Shown: positions 34,381 to 43,541 of the stretch, in pieces
Numbering within the stretch: position 1 is the first letter of the stretch
How the letters are laid out: every line of letters starts with the position of its first letter
Source: DAIQON01 sp036787835
Lineage (GTDB): Bacteria > Patescibacteriota > Saccharimonadia > Saccharimonadales > UBA4665
Direction: 5' to 3'
NCBI GenBank assembly: GCA_036787835.1
Contig: DAIQON010000006.1
Span: forward strand, 1 to 56,478
Length of the DNA stretch: 56,478 nucleotides
The notes under the pieces: model-generated
Database searches by the model: none
What the model was told of the DNA's origin: nothing
What the model saw: only the letters and a program-made list of their open reading frames with translations
Position numbers and translations under genes: made by a program

Positions 34381-34651
34381 CGAGCTCCTATTAAACATCG
34401 GGAACCCGGTGTTACAGGCTAAGTATCTAGGGGTTATCTTCAATGAAGTGCCCACGTATGACGATATCGTTTCTGGAACCCCGGATGTTACTAAAATAAC
34501 TGGGGTGAATGAGGTGTTCGTACCTGTAAATTTTAACCAAAACCCACTGGCTGGGTATGAGTCTTGCGTTGGGAACCCTTTATTGATAGATTTTATCTGT
34601 TTAGCTCGTAAATTACGAGTAAACTGTCATCACCTAATAGTGAATGTATGA
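34367..34651 (+). pseudogene. Probable C-terminal remnant of a site-specific recombinase
   Basis: The frame reads LLLNIGNPVLQAKYLGVIF, then PTYDDIVSGTP, GVNEVFVPVNFNQNP, and enters the tRNA-like repeat as LAGYES. Large serine recombinases of this lineage end in this way, with a tail translated from a tRNA-derived site. No catalytic domain remains. The assignment is from style and context. Confidence 0.4.
34548..34571 (-). repeat. tRNA-3'-end-like repeat
   Basis: The copy begins TGGCTGGGTATGAGTCTTG and lies inside the recombinase-like fragment. The frame after it (IDFICLARKL) matches the tails at 23269 and 43318. It lies 185 bases after the stop of the minus-strand gene at 34756, separated by unremarkable DNA. 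Confidence 0.6.
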
Positions 34652-34755
34652 CTTAGAAGTGACTAAACGGAAGATTGTTGTGTGTGGTGGGTGTTGATCG
34701 AAATGTACGAACATCTGGCGGCATAGTTAATTATGTAGTTTTTGAAAAGATTGAG

Positions 34756-35499
34756 TTAGTCAGCCCAATGCCAATCGGAAGTATAATCTTCATCACTGAT
34801 CGGCGTTAAGTACGCCCGAGCTAGGACTCGTGGACCATGGACTGTTTCTGGGCCAAAGTGTAGTAGAACCCTACCGTCGCCTACATACATAGTGTCAGCT
34901 TTGGTCTCGACTGGTTCGAGACTTCGGGCAACATCAGTGTACTTTGCATAGTTCTCATCAAGTCTTGAATTTCCGTGCCAAGTGTATTCACCCACTAAGA
35001 TGGTAGTGGGATCAGATTCTTCCTGGTCACCATTAACTGCGACTGAACCGAGAATGAATAGTTGTGGTCGTTCAGTGTTCACCCAGTCGGGGTGCGGCAA
35101 CAAATCCTTAGGATCGGTAGGTCCATCGAGATACTGAAGATCAAGGAGGGTAGCGAGTCCCAAAGTCTGGAAGATATCAGGTGCATGTTTTTTGGCACTT
35201 CGTAGAACGACATGAATAAAGTCCCCCGCTCGAGCAGCTATCTTGGCCGTTCGATCTGGATTTTCAATGACCCTACGGCCGATAGGTTCTACTTCACTGG
35301 CTGAGTCAATAAGTTTTTCTATGCCATACGCGCCCTGCCAGCCGACTACTCCCCACTGTAGCCGTGGTTTTTCGGGAGTTACCAAGTCAGCAATGTCTGA
35401 AACTTTGACATCGTCTAGGGGTAAGGCAACCGACTCAACGACTGAGCCGTATTCTATCGATCTTCCAAGCGAATCGAGGCCTATAACTGGATTAATCAT
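34756..35499 (-). CDS. Hypothetical protein, 247 aa
   Basis: Acidic soluble protein with no recognised domain. The middle (AKIAARAGDFIHVVLRSA, KHAPDIFQTLGLATLLDLQY) looks alpha/beta. TATAAT lies eight bases before the ATG, suggesting a leaderless mRNA. It sits between two tRNA-like repeats as a single-gene unit. Confidence 0.65.
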   Translation of the reverse strand: MINPVIGLDSLGRSIEYGSVVESVALPLDDVKVSDIADLVTPEKPRLQWGVVGWQGAYGIEKLIDSASEVEPIGRRVIENPDRTAKIAARAGDFIHVVLRSAKKHAPDIFQTLGLATLLDLQYLDGPTDPKDLLPHPDWVNTERPQLFILGSVAVNGDQEESDPTTILVGEYTWHGNSRLDENYAKYTDVARSLEPVETKADTMYVGDGRVLLHFGPETVHGPRVLARAYLTPISDEDYTSDWHWAD

Positions 35500-35589
35500 G
35501 ACAATATATTATACCATAGTAAAGCATTAATTGGAATAAGCGAAGAGGGATTCTAAACTTTTTAACAGATTATTTTGTTCAAAACCTAT

Positions 35590-35613
35590 ATGGCCGGGGA
35601 TTAGGTTCCCTAT
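35590..35613 (-). repeat. tRNA-3'-end-like repeat
   Basis: The copy begins TGGCCGGGGATTAGGTTCC. It lies about 35 bases after the stop of the minus-strand membrane-protein gene. The plus frame that follows resembles the one after the 50944 copy. Confidence 0.6.
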
Positions 35614-35710
35614 GATAACTTTTGAAGATGACGTTGAGGTTAATGTTAAGAAAGTTTTGGGGTTGCTTGACGAGGGCGACGATTGTGATTACGTACGTAA
35701 AAATAAATGA
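35612..35710 (+). other. Conserved short tail ORF after the repeat
   Basis: A 32-codon frame (MITFEDDVEVNVKKVLGLLD...) starts in the repeat and overlaps the end of the minus-strand gene. It resembles KTFDDAECNVKEIRQVLGGD after the 50944 repeat, so it is probably a shared recombinase-type tail rather than an independent gene. Confidence 0.35.
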
Positions 35711-36293
35711 CAGAGCTTAGTATTGCAGCAAAAAAGCACCAGACGGATACAAACGTGACGGAATAGAAAAAGTAGGCGATAAGCACACCTATCGCACTAA
35801 TAATTCCGAGGAGACGGAGTATAGGAACACTTGAAATTAATAATGAGCCACCAGTGGCAAGAAGGTATATTCCAGAAAGCCAACTGGTTTGTGTCGCGAC
35901 ACTACAAACATATTGAATGCTATGATTTGTTATTTGCGCAGTCGCTGGATTTGTCAAAAGAGTCCAAAGATTGAAAAGCGATAACCCACCTCCCACGGCT
36001 AAAAACCATCTCGTTATTCTCTGTCTCTTTTTGTCAAGCAAGAAGACTATTAGAGGAATATATGCCGGCCAAAAAACACTTGAGAAAAACAAAAAACCAT
36101 ACAAAGGAATCTTCGCGACTTGATGCATATTTAGAGCCAGCCATTGTAACCCCTCAAGAATCTGTTGAATTCCGAAAAGTAGAGGAATAGCAGCTAAAAG
36201 TTTGTCTCTCTTACGTGCCTTTGTAAGAGAAGCAATTCCAATAACACTTAATCCTCCGCCTGCAACAAAACTAGCTGTTGGTGAAAAACACAT
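35646..36293 (-). CDS. DUF6629-like multi-pass membrane protein
   Basis: From the ATG at 36293 the protein begins MCFSPTASFVAGGGLSVIG, which matches the start of a family of seven-TM proteins (MCFSATASF). It has seven hydrophobic segments and a basic C terminus. TAAAGT lies seven bases upstream of this ATG. The longer frame to 36338 runs through a tRNA-like repeat and is not expected to be translated. Function unknown. Confidence 0.75.
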   Translation of the reverse strand: MCFSPTASFVAGGGLSVIGIASLTKARKRDKLLAAIPLLFGIQQILEGLQWLALNMHQVAKIPLYGFLFFSSVFWPAYIPLIVFLLDKKRQRITRWFLAVGGGLSLFNLWTLLTNPATAQITNHSIQYVCSVATQTSWLSGIYLLATGGSLLISSVPILRLLGIISAIGVLIAYFFYSVTFVSVWCFFAAILSSVIYFYVRNHNRRPRQATPKLS

Positions 36294-36308
36294 TATAATT
36301 ACTTTACC

Positions 36309-36332
36309 ATGGCTGGGCATAGTGAACGCACT
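36309..36332 (-). repeat. tRNA-3'-end-like repeat with small hairpin
   Basis: The copy begins TGGCTGGGCATAGTGAACGC. GCATAGTG and CACTATGC inside it pair perfectly around AACG. It is the last copy before the repeat-free surface locus. Confidence 0.5.
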
Positions 36333-36338
36333 ATGCAA

Positions 36339-36753
36339 CTATAATCAGGATAATCTGGTGATAGTTTGGTATGACGATGTTACGTCTACAATTAATTAAT
36401 TGTTAAATACTTAAAAATGACATAGAAACAAAGAGCAATAAGCAGAACGAACGAAATTATACTTTGCTTATAATTACAGATAACTAAATTGCCTAAGGTA
36501 ACTCTATCATTTAGCTATTATTAATCCGAAAAAATATTTTATAATGCTTTATCTTGGTTCGTGATGTAGCCCATGAATAGACTTTTGTAAACGATATAAA
36601 GTTCGACTTAGATCGTTTTTATTACTAGATACATGCTGAATTGTTATAACCAAGCATAAGCACCATAAAATAATATTGCAAGAAAGTAAAACATATGATA
36701 AAATCTATATACAAATTTTATTTTTATTGTGTGGGCAGAAATGGGAGATTTAA
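36339..36753. other. AT-rich intergenic boundary of the surface locus
   Basis: I see no credible gene in these 415 bases. Near 36692 the sequence ATATGATAAAAT may be an extended -10 promoter; the same string occurs at about 41710, before the sugar dehydrogenase. Confidence 0.4.
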
Positions 36754-36918
36754 ATGAATTATTCGAAAGTATTACCAGCTACAGGTAGCGGTATTTTGAT
36801 CGGTGGAGTAGTAATAAGCCAAGCATGGATCCTTGGAGTTGCCGTAGCTATAGTTGTTATTGCAGCATTAATTATTCGATTTGCTTGGAGACGAGACAAA
36901 TCTATCAATGCAATATAG
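36754..36918 (+). CDS. LPATG micro-protein, 54 aa
   Basis: This short gene has a GGGAGA ribosome site and encodes an LPATG sortase motif at residues 7-11. A glycine-rich turn, a TM helix (about 23-43, VAVAIVVIAALIIRFAW) and a basic tail (RRDKSINAI) follow. Cutting between Thr and Gly would leave only a ten-residue peptide (MNYSKVLPAT), so this is not a normal surface protein. Its 3' end overlaps the glycosyltransferase start by 11 bases, so translation is coupled. A sortase gene lies 1.4 kb downstream. It could be a priming or acceptor peptide for polysaccharide anchoring, which is my inference. Confidence 0.75.
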   Translation: MNYSKVLPATGSGILIGGVVISQAWILGVAVAIVVIAALIIRFAWRRDKSINAI

Positions 36919-38257
36919 ACGACCTAGTGCTGAAATACGCAGCTCTCGAATAATCCCAGTTATAGCTATAATACTGGGATTATTAACGTTGTGGGCTATA
37001 AGACACATTTATCATATCGTTAAACTACATTCCGAAACTTCTTCTCACAATCTCGAGTTTATTTATGCCGGTGCATTCTTAGTGCTTTGTTGGTCTATGA
37101 GCCTTGCTATCCTAGATAGACCTAAGAAAGTAAGTAAGAGTGAACAGACTATCCTAAATAGGTTAAGTGTAGTAGCAATTATCCCTGCATATAATGAAGA
37201 TCCTCTACTTCTAGAGAGGTGTATTAGCTCTATAATAATTCAAAGCCGAAAACCTCAAAAAGTTATAATCATTGACGATGGGTCTAATCAATCGGATTAT
37301 TCAGAAGTCAAAAAATGGGCTTTTGAAAAAGGTAAAAGTTCTGGAGTGAAAATTCTTTGGAAGAGAACTCCTAATGGCGGTAAGAGACATGCCCAATATA
37401 CTGCGATTAACATGGCGCGAAGAGCAAACATTTATCTAACAGTAGATTCAGATAGTGTACTCGACAAGAACGCAATAAAAGAAGGATTAAAACCATTTAT
37501 AGACCCGAGAGTTAAATCTGTAGCTGGTGTGGTTATGCTACTTAATAGTCAAAAGAATTTCTTAACCAGATTTACGGACCTATGGTTTGTAATGGGTCAA
37601 ATGGTTGATAGGGCGGCTATGTCAACTATGGGTTCAGTTCTAGTTAACTCTGGAGCTTTGGCTTTTTATGACGGTAAGGTTATCAGAAAAAATCTTGAAG
37701 GCTACATCAATGAATTATTTTTCGGTCAGCGGATAGAATTATCTGACGATTCATTACTTACGCTTTATGCTATCGCCGAAGGTAAAGCCGTGTCTCAAAC
37801 ATCTAGTTTTGCATTTTCCGCGATGCCAGAGAATATATCGCATCATCTTAGGCAATACGTTAGATGGATGAGAGGTGCGTTTATAAGGACATTTTGGAGA
37901 TTTAAATATCTTCCACTAAATGGATACGGATACTGGACACACCTACTTGGCTGGATACAGATGTTTATCTCTCTCTTTATATTCTTTGCTATCTTTGTAA
38001 TTACGCCAGCTATAACGGGTAAATTACTACCGGTCTTAATTCTCGTTCCGATTCTAGTTGGATATGGTGAAGGACTATTCTATTTAACAATAAAAAGAAG
38101 TGACGTTAGCTTTAAATCACAAATGCTTACGTATTCAACAAGTATATTTGCAACTTTCTGGTCATTCTTCGTCCTCCGATTCGTTAGATGGTACGCGATT
38201 GTTACATGCCGAAAAGCCGGTTGGGGCACACGAGAAACTGTAGAAGTTACTGCCTAA
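36908..38257 (+). CDS. GT2 glycosyltransferase, hyaluronan-synthase-like
   Basis: From the ATG at 36908 (MQYRRPSAEIRSSRIIPV) the protein has about 449 residues. Two TM helices are followed by a processive GT2 domain with VVAIIPAYNEDPLLLERCIS, VIIIDDGSNQS, LTVDSDSVLD, SGALAFYDG and the QYVRWMRGAF product-site motif. Three or four more TM helices follow. Such enzymes polymerise and export a polysaccharide through their own channel. With the nucleotide-sugar dehydrogenase at 41749, a uronic-acid-containing polymer is plausible. Confidence 0.9.
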   Translation: MQYRRPSAEIRSSRIIPVIAIILGLLTLWAIRHIYHIVKLHSETSSHNLEFIYAGAFLVLCWSMSLAILDRPKKVSKSEQTILNRLSVVAIIPAYNEDPLLLERCISSIIIQSRKPQKVIIIDDGSNQSDYSEVKKWAFEKGKSSGVKILWKRTPNGGKRHAQYTAINMARRANIYLTVDSDSVLDKNAIKEGLKPFIDPRVKSVAGVVMLLNSQKNFLTRFTDLWFVMGQMVDRAAMSTMGSVLVNSGALAFYDGKVIRKNLEGYINELFFGQRIELSDDSLLTLYAIAEGKAVSQTSSFAFSAMPENISHHLRQYVRWMRGAFIRTFWRFKYLPLNGYGYWTHLLGWIQMFISLFIFFAIFVITPAITGKLLPVLILVPILVGYGEGLFYLTIKRSDVSFKSQMLTYSTSIFATFWSFFVLRFVRWYAIVTCRKAGWGTRETVEVTA

Positions 38258-38271
38258 AAATAACTCTAGAA

Positions 38272-38886
38272 TTAAACTTTAGTCACACTTGTAAAATTGA
38301 AATTGTACATTTGTCTGTTCTGAAACTCAAAACCAGAACAGGTTTGCAGTGTAAGAGTTGGTTTTACTGTCTGATTTAAGACACTTAAATCGTATGGCTT
38401 AGTATCATAGGTATTTATAAAAGTGTAATTAAAAGAGTAGCCGTTAGTCGTCTTTATCGTAGCTACAGCACCGGGTTGAATATGATGCAAATAGGCAAAC
38501 ACAGCGGGCCTGTAATGACCGTATATGAATGTTTTGCCCCCTTTGTTATTTGGAGGTGGGGTAGTATTTAAATACTGTGCATCAGAAAGTGTTAATGTCC
38601 AGGCACCGCTTTTTGAGTTATAGATACCGTCAATTACAGGTACAGAAATACTAACACTCGGGATATCGATCTCTTCTGGATGACCTGTGATGCTGTTTGT
38701 AGGTGCTGTGTTTGTTTTTAGAACTACACCAGGTCCAAAACTTATTCCTCGACGTAGATAATAATCTTGAGTATAGATTACAGACACAAATATGATAACC
38801 ACCGAAATAATTACCAAACTGCATATGAATATAAGACTCTTACTCAAAACACTTAATTTCTTAAGATGACTAATAAAGTTTTTCAA
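38272..38886 (-). CDS. Sortase (second, class E/F-like)
   Basis: This 204-residue sortase has an N-terminal TM anchor (about 17-38) and the sortase domain from about 70. His124 lies in FIYGHYR, Cys183 in TLQTCSGF and Arg191 in NRQMYNF. It starts at TTG with a weak AGG upstream. It converges with the glycosyltransferase and follows the deacetylase in the same direction. The LPATG micro-protein nearby is the obvious candidate substrate. Confidence 0.9.
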   Translation of the reverse strand: MKNFISHLKKLSVLSKSLIFICSLVIISVVIIFVSVIYTQDYYLRRGISFGPGVVLKTNTAPTNSITGHPEEIDIPSVSISVPVIDGIYNSKSGAWTLTLSDAQYLNTTPPPNNKGGKTFIYGHYRPAVFAYLHHIQPGAVATIKTTNGYSFNYTFINTYDTKPYDLSVLNQTVKPTLTLQTCSGFEFQNRQMYNFNFTSVTKV

Positions 38887-38905
38887 AATGGCGCCTATTC
38901 ACTAA

Positions 38906-40879
38906 TTAAAGTTGAGCTTGCAATTCCTGAAGTGCTTGACTGACTGTTTCTACAGTAACTCCACTTGATTTTATAGCCGAGAGTTGGCTATTAAAGTCGC
39001 TTGGATAAGTGTTATATTCTCCAGCTGATGTATTTGGGTCAATCTGGTGGTAAACCAGTACTAACCAAGTGTTAGTTTGCTGTGCTTCAGTTATCCATGA
39101 TTGGACTTGAGGCAAGGTAGTAGTAGAAATAAGATTCTGGACCATTATATTGTAAGGGTTAATATTGTTCTTCGCATTATAGCCAGATTGAACACCCCTG
39201 TAGCTCTTATAGTACTGAGATGAATCATTTATAACTTGTTGATTTTCGGTTCCATATGGTGCTGCAAAATCTGTTATCGGAATACCTAAAAGTGATTGTA
39301 GGATTGATTGTGAGTTTTTCAACTCTGCATCAGCTAAAGACGGTGCAATCATTGTTAAGTCTGGATGAGTAACGGTATGTGATCCAATTTCGTTTCCAGA
39401 CTGGATTAGTTGATTTAGTTGAGCTGTTGACATATGTGAGCTGTCGCTGTTAATAGCTGAAGTGATAACATAATCTGTTGAATTTAGTCCGTACTCCCGT
39501 AGAAGTGGTAGTCCATTAGTTACAAAACTGGAATAGGCATCATCGCTAGTAATGCTAATTATCGGACGATTAAAACCTTGATAGCTAAACGGACTTAAAT
39601 TGTAGTCATCAGTTATAACCCAACCTACGTTATATATATTATGAGCGATAGATAAAGATACAGCTCCGGCAGGTATTACGAATTGGGTTCTAAACATTGA
39701 CCAGCCATTAGGACTTGGAGATGGGTCGCCTAAGAATACGTCTTTAGTAGTGCCATCGCTCATGGTAAGTAGAGCGTCAACATTAGAAATTATAGTCGAT
39801 TGATAATAGTCGCTAAAATCGTACATTTGGCCCGGTGTTACCGGTTGCGGTGCGCTACTCCAGTAATCTGAACCATTCGTATAGCTTGTTATTTGGCTTT
39901 CAATGCTTCTAGTACCATTATGCCCGGTTGTTAAGTAAGTATTAGAGCGAGTGTTAGTGCCCCAGCCTCCACTTCGCCAATTTAGCGGAAGGCTAGTATT
40001 ACTCGTGCTTGCAGTCTCAAGAGTCGGATTAGAAATTATATTGTTAGATAATGTGTTGTTTACGGTAATACTTACCGGCGCAGAAGTTACAGATACTCCA
40101 TTGCCATTAGTTGCTGTAGCACTTATTGTATGTGTTCCGTTCGTAGTCGACGTAGTATCCCAACTATAACTATATGGGCTAGATGTAACTGGACCACCAA
40201 CAGGATGGGCGTCTATATTAAATTGAACATTATTTATGCCGCTATTATCTGAAGCAGCAGCACTTAAATTGACCTGACCACTAACCATACTATTTGCCAG
40301 AGGATTACTTATAGAAACTTGGGGTAGTATATTAACTTGAGAAATCGAAGCATCATCAATCTGTAGACTACCAGCGCTAGCAATAAGATGATACACAGTC
40401 ATTGATTGTGTGCCTGATGGAACTACGAACGACGATGCATACTGACTCCAGCCAGATTGACTTGCAGGAACTGCGCCTAGGTACTTGTAGGTAGCCACAC
40501 CACTAGAATTCATAAACACAGCATCAACTTCTGTTGAAACGTTAGAAATGTAGTAGTCATTAAAAGCATAAGTAGAACCGCCAGTAACAGCAATCGGACT
40601 GAAATACCATTTAGCATCACCATTTACATAATTACTTACTTGAACTTCAACACTCCTAGTCCCATTGTGTGCTGTGGTAGGGTAAGAGAATAAAGTACTA
40701 TTTGTTCCCCAGCGACCTTCCGACCAAGATTGTGGCAGATTAGGATTTGACAGATTAGAGATCTCCATTGAAGGATTAGGAATAGGGTTTAGGGAGTCTG
40801 CGCTGGCCTTAATAAAACCTGAAAATAGTGGGACTAATAGCACAAAAGTAACTATTACGAACATTGATCTTTTAAACAC
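38906..40879 (-). CDS. NodB-type polysaccharide deacetylase with binding modules
   Basis: This 657-residue exported protein has a signal peptide (1-27). Module A (about 33-180) carries HNGTRSVEVQVSNYVNGDAK, an Ig-like domain spans about 185-275, and module A' (about 281-432) carries HNGTRSIESQITSYTNGSDY. The NodB domain runs from about 438 to the end. In it I see ITSDDAY (usual TFDDG, so altered), the metal histidines H501 and H505 in HTVTHPDL, and APYG at 540. It probably deacetylates a surface glycan made in this locus. Because of the altered first motif, activity is likely but not certain. Confidence 0.88.
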   Translation of the reverse strand: MFKRSMFVIVTFVLLVPLFSGFIKASADSLNPIPNPSMEISNLSNPNLPQSWSEGRWGTNSTLFSYPTTAHNGTRSVEVQVSNYVNGDAKWYFSPIAVTGGSTYAFNDYYISNVSTEVDAVFMNSSGVATYKYLGAVPASQSGWSQYASSFVVPSGTQSMTVYHLIASAGSLQIDDASISQVNILPQVSISNPLANSMVSGQVNLSAAASDNSGINNVQFNIDAHPVGGPVTSSPYSYSWDTTSTTNGTHTISATATNGNGVSVTSAPVSITVNNTLSNNIISNPTLETASTSNTSLPLNWRSGGWGTNTRSNTYLTTGHNGTRSIESQITSYTNGSDYWSSAPQPVTPGQMYDFSDYYQSTIISNVDALLTMSDGTTKDVFLGDPSPSPNGWSMFRTQFVIPAGAVSLSIAHNIYNVGWVITDDYNLSPFSYQGFNRPIISITSDDAYSSFVTNGLPLLREYGLNSTDYVITSAINSDSSHMSTAQLNQLIQSGNEIGSHTVTHPDLTMIAPSLADAELKNSQSILQSLLGIPITDFAAPYGTENQQVINDSSQYYKSYRGVQSGYNAKNNINPYNIMVQNLISTTTLPQVQSWITEAQQTNTWLVLVYHQIDPNTSAGEYNTYPSDFNSQLSAIKSSGVTVETVSQALQELQAQL

Positions 40880-40962
40880 GACGATATCCTCGTTAAGTAC
40901 GTAAGATAATTATACAAGTAAATACACAATACGTCTAGTATAGTATTCGATAAGTAAAAAAT

Positions 40963-41610
40963 TTAACTTCTATTTGCTATATTTGGCTTTATATATAGCA
41001 ATTTGTAAATTGATAAATGCGTATTAGTTGGATTCCAAGTACCGTTATAACAGGTTGATAGAATGTGTTTATTGCACACAGCAACATATCTAAGAGAGAA
41101 GTCTTTAGTCTGCAATATACCTTCGCGGTAAATAGAATGAAAAATTGTAAGTCTAATGGTGCCGTTCGGTACTACGAAGTTATAGCTAAAATTTTTCCAT
41201 TGATTATGAGTAGATCTAACAGTTGCTAGAAACAAATATGATTGTTCGCCGCTTGTAGTTGTTAAACTCGCCACTACTTCTCCAGGATCAAATGATTTAT
41301 ATGAGTCCGAATAATTAATAACTTCGCCAGCTTTTATTTTGATTGGCTCAAAGTACCACTTTGCATCACCACTATGGTAGTTTTTTAACTGTACTCTTAA
41401 ACTGCCAGGATTATTTCTAACTTCCGCTAAATAGCTAAAAATTGTTATGTTATTTCCCCATTTCCCATTTTTCCAGTTGTTAGGATTAGAAATACTACTT
41501 GAATTCTTTATATTCGGATTTCTAACCAGATTGGTGCTAACATCTCCTAATCTAAGGACTATTCCTAAGACGAGGAGGGAAGTAAATATTATTAAAAGCC
41601 GTTTGATCAT
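40963..41610 (-). CDS. Exported carbohydrate-binding-like single-module protein
   Basis: This 215-residue protein has a signal anchor (about 3-22) and one module. Its SLRVQLKNYHSGDAKWYFEP, YSDSYKS and FVVPNGTIRLTIFHSIY match both modules of the adjacent deacetylase. It therefore looks like a duplicate of the binding module without the enzyme. It lies 83 bases upstream of the deacetylase on the same strand, so they are probably co-transcribed. Confidence 0.75.
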   Translation of the reverse strand: MIKRLLIIFTSLLVLGIVLRLGDVSTNLVRNPNIKNSSSISNPNNWKNGKWGNNITIFSYLAEVRNNPGSLRVQLKNYHSGDAKWYFEPIKIKAGEVINYSDSYKSFDPGEVVASLTTTSGEQSYLFLATVRSTHNQWKNFSYNFVVPNGTIRLTIFHSIYREGILQTKDFSLRYVAVCNKHILSTCYNGTWNPTNTHLSIYKLLYIKPNIANRS

Positions 41611-41748
41611 CTAAAACCTTCCAAAAAGTTACTTTCAAACTAAATTACCAAATACGTAGTATTTAAGTAAAATAATTGTTCAAGAAAATAATATAGCACA
41701 AAAAGCTCAAATATGATAAAATAAGTTCCTAAATTGGTGAAATCGTTT

Positions 41749-43158
41749 ATGAATACGCTTGGAGTCATCGGTCTTGGATATGTCGGATTACCCTTATCAG
41801 TTCAGGCTGCCCAAAAAAAATATCGAGTGTCTGGATATGATAAAGATACAGAACTGATTTCTCTTATAAACCATCGAGTTTCACCTTTTGCAGGCGACCA
41901 AAGGTTCAGTACTGCTCTTAAAAGCGTATCCAAAGAGTATCTTGTTGTATCAGATAATCCTGAGGTAGTTAGATACGTAGATGTATTAGTAATAGCTGTG
42001 CCTACGCCTACAATCGGCAATAAGCCGGATCTAAGATATGTAGTAGAAGCAGCAAACATCGCTGCCTCAGTGATTAAGAAAGGACAGCTGATCATATTAG
42101 AAAGTACAGTAAATCCTGGAGTGACTCGAAATATCTTCTTACCAATGCTTGAAAGGAAATCCGGATTTATTGTAGGTAAAGATTTTTATCTAGTACATTG
42201 TCCTGAGAGGGTAGATCCGGGTAATAAAACCTATTACGTAGGTAATTTAAACAGAGTAGTGGGTGGAATAACCAAAAATTGTACTAAAAAAGCGCAAATG
42301 TTTTATGAAAGTATAATTGATGCCAAAGTTATACCATTAAATTCCGCTGAAGAAGCTGAGTTTGTAAAATCTTGGGAAAATAGCCACCGTAATGTAATGA
42401 TCGCCCTAGCAAACAATGCGGCTATTATTTGTGATGCAGTTGGTATGGACATAGACTCAGTATTAAGAGGTTTGCAGTCAAAAGTTGATCAGTTTGGCTT
42501 GAATCTAGCTAAACCTGGTATTGGCCCTGGTGGACACTGCATACCAGAAGATATACATTATATTATTCAGCGAGCAAGACAAGAAGATATAGACACAGGA
42601 TTTCTGTTGGCGGCGGCAGAGTTAAACGACAAGATGCCACGCTATGCAGTTAATAACTTTATGTCCGTAATTCGACAGAATTCAGATGACCCCGCTAAAC
42701 TACGTTTTTCTCTTCTTGGAATAGCTTATAAGCCCGATATAAGTGATCAAAGACGCTCTCCATCTATAGAAGTTGGCTATGAATTGGTTAGACAAGGAAA
42801 ATCTCTAAAAGTTTACGATCCATATGTTAAAGAGATAACAATAAAAGGTTCGACTGTTTCAAGTAATATAGAAGATGCCCTAAAGGACGTCGACGCCATA
42901 TTTATTGGTACCGCACATAAAACCTTTATTGAGTGTCTAACAATTGATTCTTTAAAGAAGAATAGTATTAAATACGTTTTTGATGGTCGTAACTGTTTAG
43001 ATAAAAAAATGTTCGAGAATACAGGCATAGTTTATGTTGGCATAGGTAGATCTACTCTAAATAGTAGAATTAATTCAGCACAAGAGATTAATGACAATAA
43101 GATTAATAATAAAATAGTTTACCAAGAATACGAGACTTTAATACAAACTAGTAACTAA
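41749..43158 (+). CDS. Nucleotide-sugar dehydrogenase (UDP-sugar to uronate)
   Basis: From the ATG at 41749 (MNTLGVIGLGYVGLPLSV) this 469-residue enzyme has the NAD-binding GLGYVGLP, then ESTVNPGVTR, VHCPERVDPG, and the central helix lysine in EFVKSWENSHRNVMIALANN. The catalytic Cys (about residue 264) lies in GPGGHCIPED. It oxidises a UDP-hexose (glucose, GlcNAc or ManNAc) to the uronic acid in two steps. It would supply a charged sugar for the polymerase upstream. GTG 41734 is an alternative start. Confidence 0.9.
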   Translation: MNTLGVIGLGYVGLPLSVQAAQKKYRVSGYDKDTELISLINHRVSPFAGDQRFSTALKSVSKEYLVVSDNPEVVRYVDVLVIAVPTPTIGNKPDLRYVVEAANIAASVIKKGQLIILESTVNPGVTRNIFLPMLERKSGFIVGKDFYLVHCPERVDPGNKTYYVGNLNRVVGGITKNCTKKAQMFYESIIDAKVIPLNSAEEAEFVKSWENSHRNVMIALANNAAIICDAVGMDIDSVLRGLQSKVDQFGLNLAKPGIGPGGHCIPEDIHYIIQRARQEDIDTGFLLAAAELNDKMPRYAVNNFMSVIRQNSDDPAKLRFSLLGIAYKPDISDQRRSPSIEVGYELVRQGKSLKVYDPYVKEITIKGSTVSSNIEDALKDVDAIFIGTAHKTFIECLTIDSLKKNSIKYVFDGRNCLDKKMFENTGIVYVGIGRSTLNSRINSAQEINDNKINNKIVYQEYETLIQTSN

Positions 43159-43541
43159 TCTTCTATCTTTCGTCGACAACTCATTTAATAGAATAAGGCA
43201 ATTTGTTGTTAGGCTTAACGAAGTCCCATTATGCGAAGTAGTCGTATTTTACGTATCATATAGTAAAAAATAAGGTCTTATAAAATATTATAACCTCAAC
43301 TTTTGATTCAGTACTCATGGCTGGGCATGAGTCCGCCGCTAGGCACACCATATTCACCGATTTTATCCTTGTAGCTCAAAAACTTGAAGAACTCGGTTTT
43401 ACTTGCCGCAAGGGAAAAAATAGTGATACTTGATATACATGAGAGTGAATCAGCTGTTTCACGACAATGGATAAATTAACCAGCGTACTGTAATTGTTTA
43501 GTTTATCGTTTGCGAATGCTTCTTGATCAAGTAATAAATAC
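43159..43541. other. Intergenic region with repeat and recombinase-like tail
   Basis: No intact gene. It contains the tRNA-like repeat at 43318 with its conserved tail ORF. The rest is AT-rich with nothing I recognise. Confidence 0.5.
43318..43433 (-). repeat. tRNA-3'-end-like repeat with conserved tail ORF
   Basis: The copy begins TGGCTGGGCATGAGTCCGCC at 43318. The plus frame reads MAGHESAARHTIF, TDFILVAQKLEELGFTCRKG and stops at 43433. The same tail occurs after 23269 and 34548. Together they look like the end of a recombinase ORF carried across a tRNA-derived junction. Confidence 0.6.
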
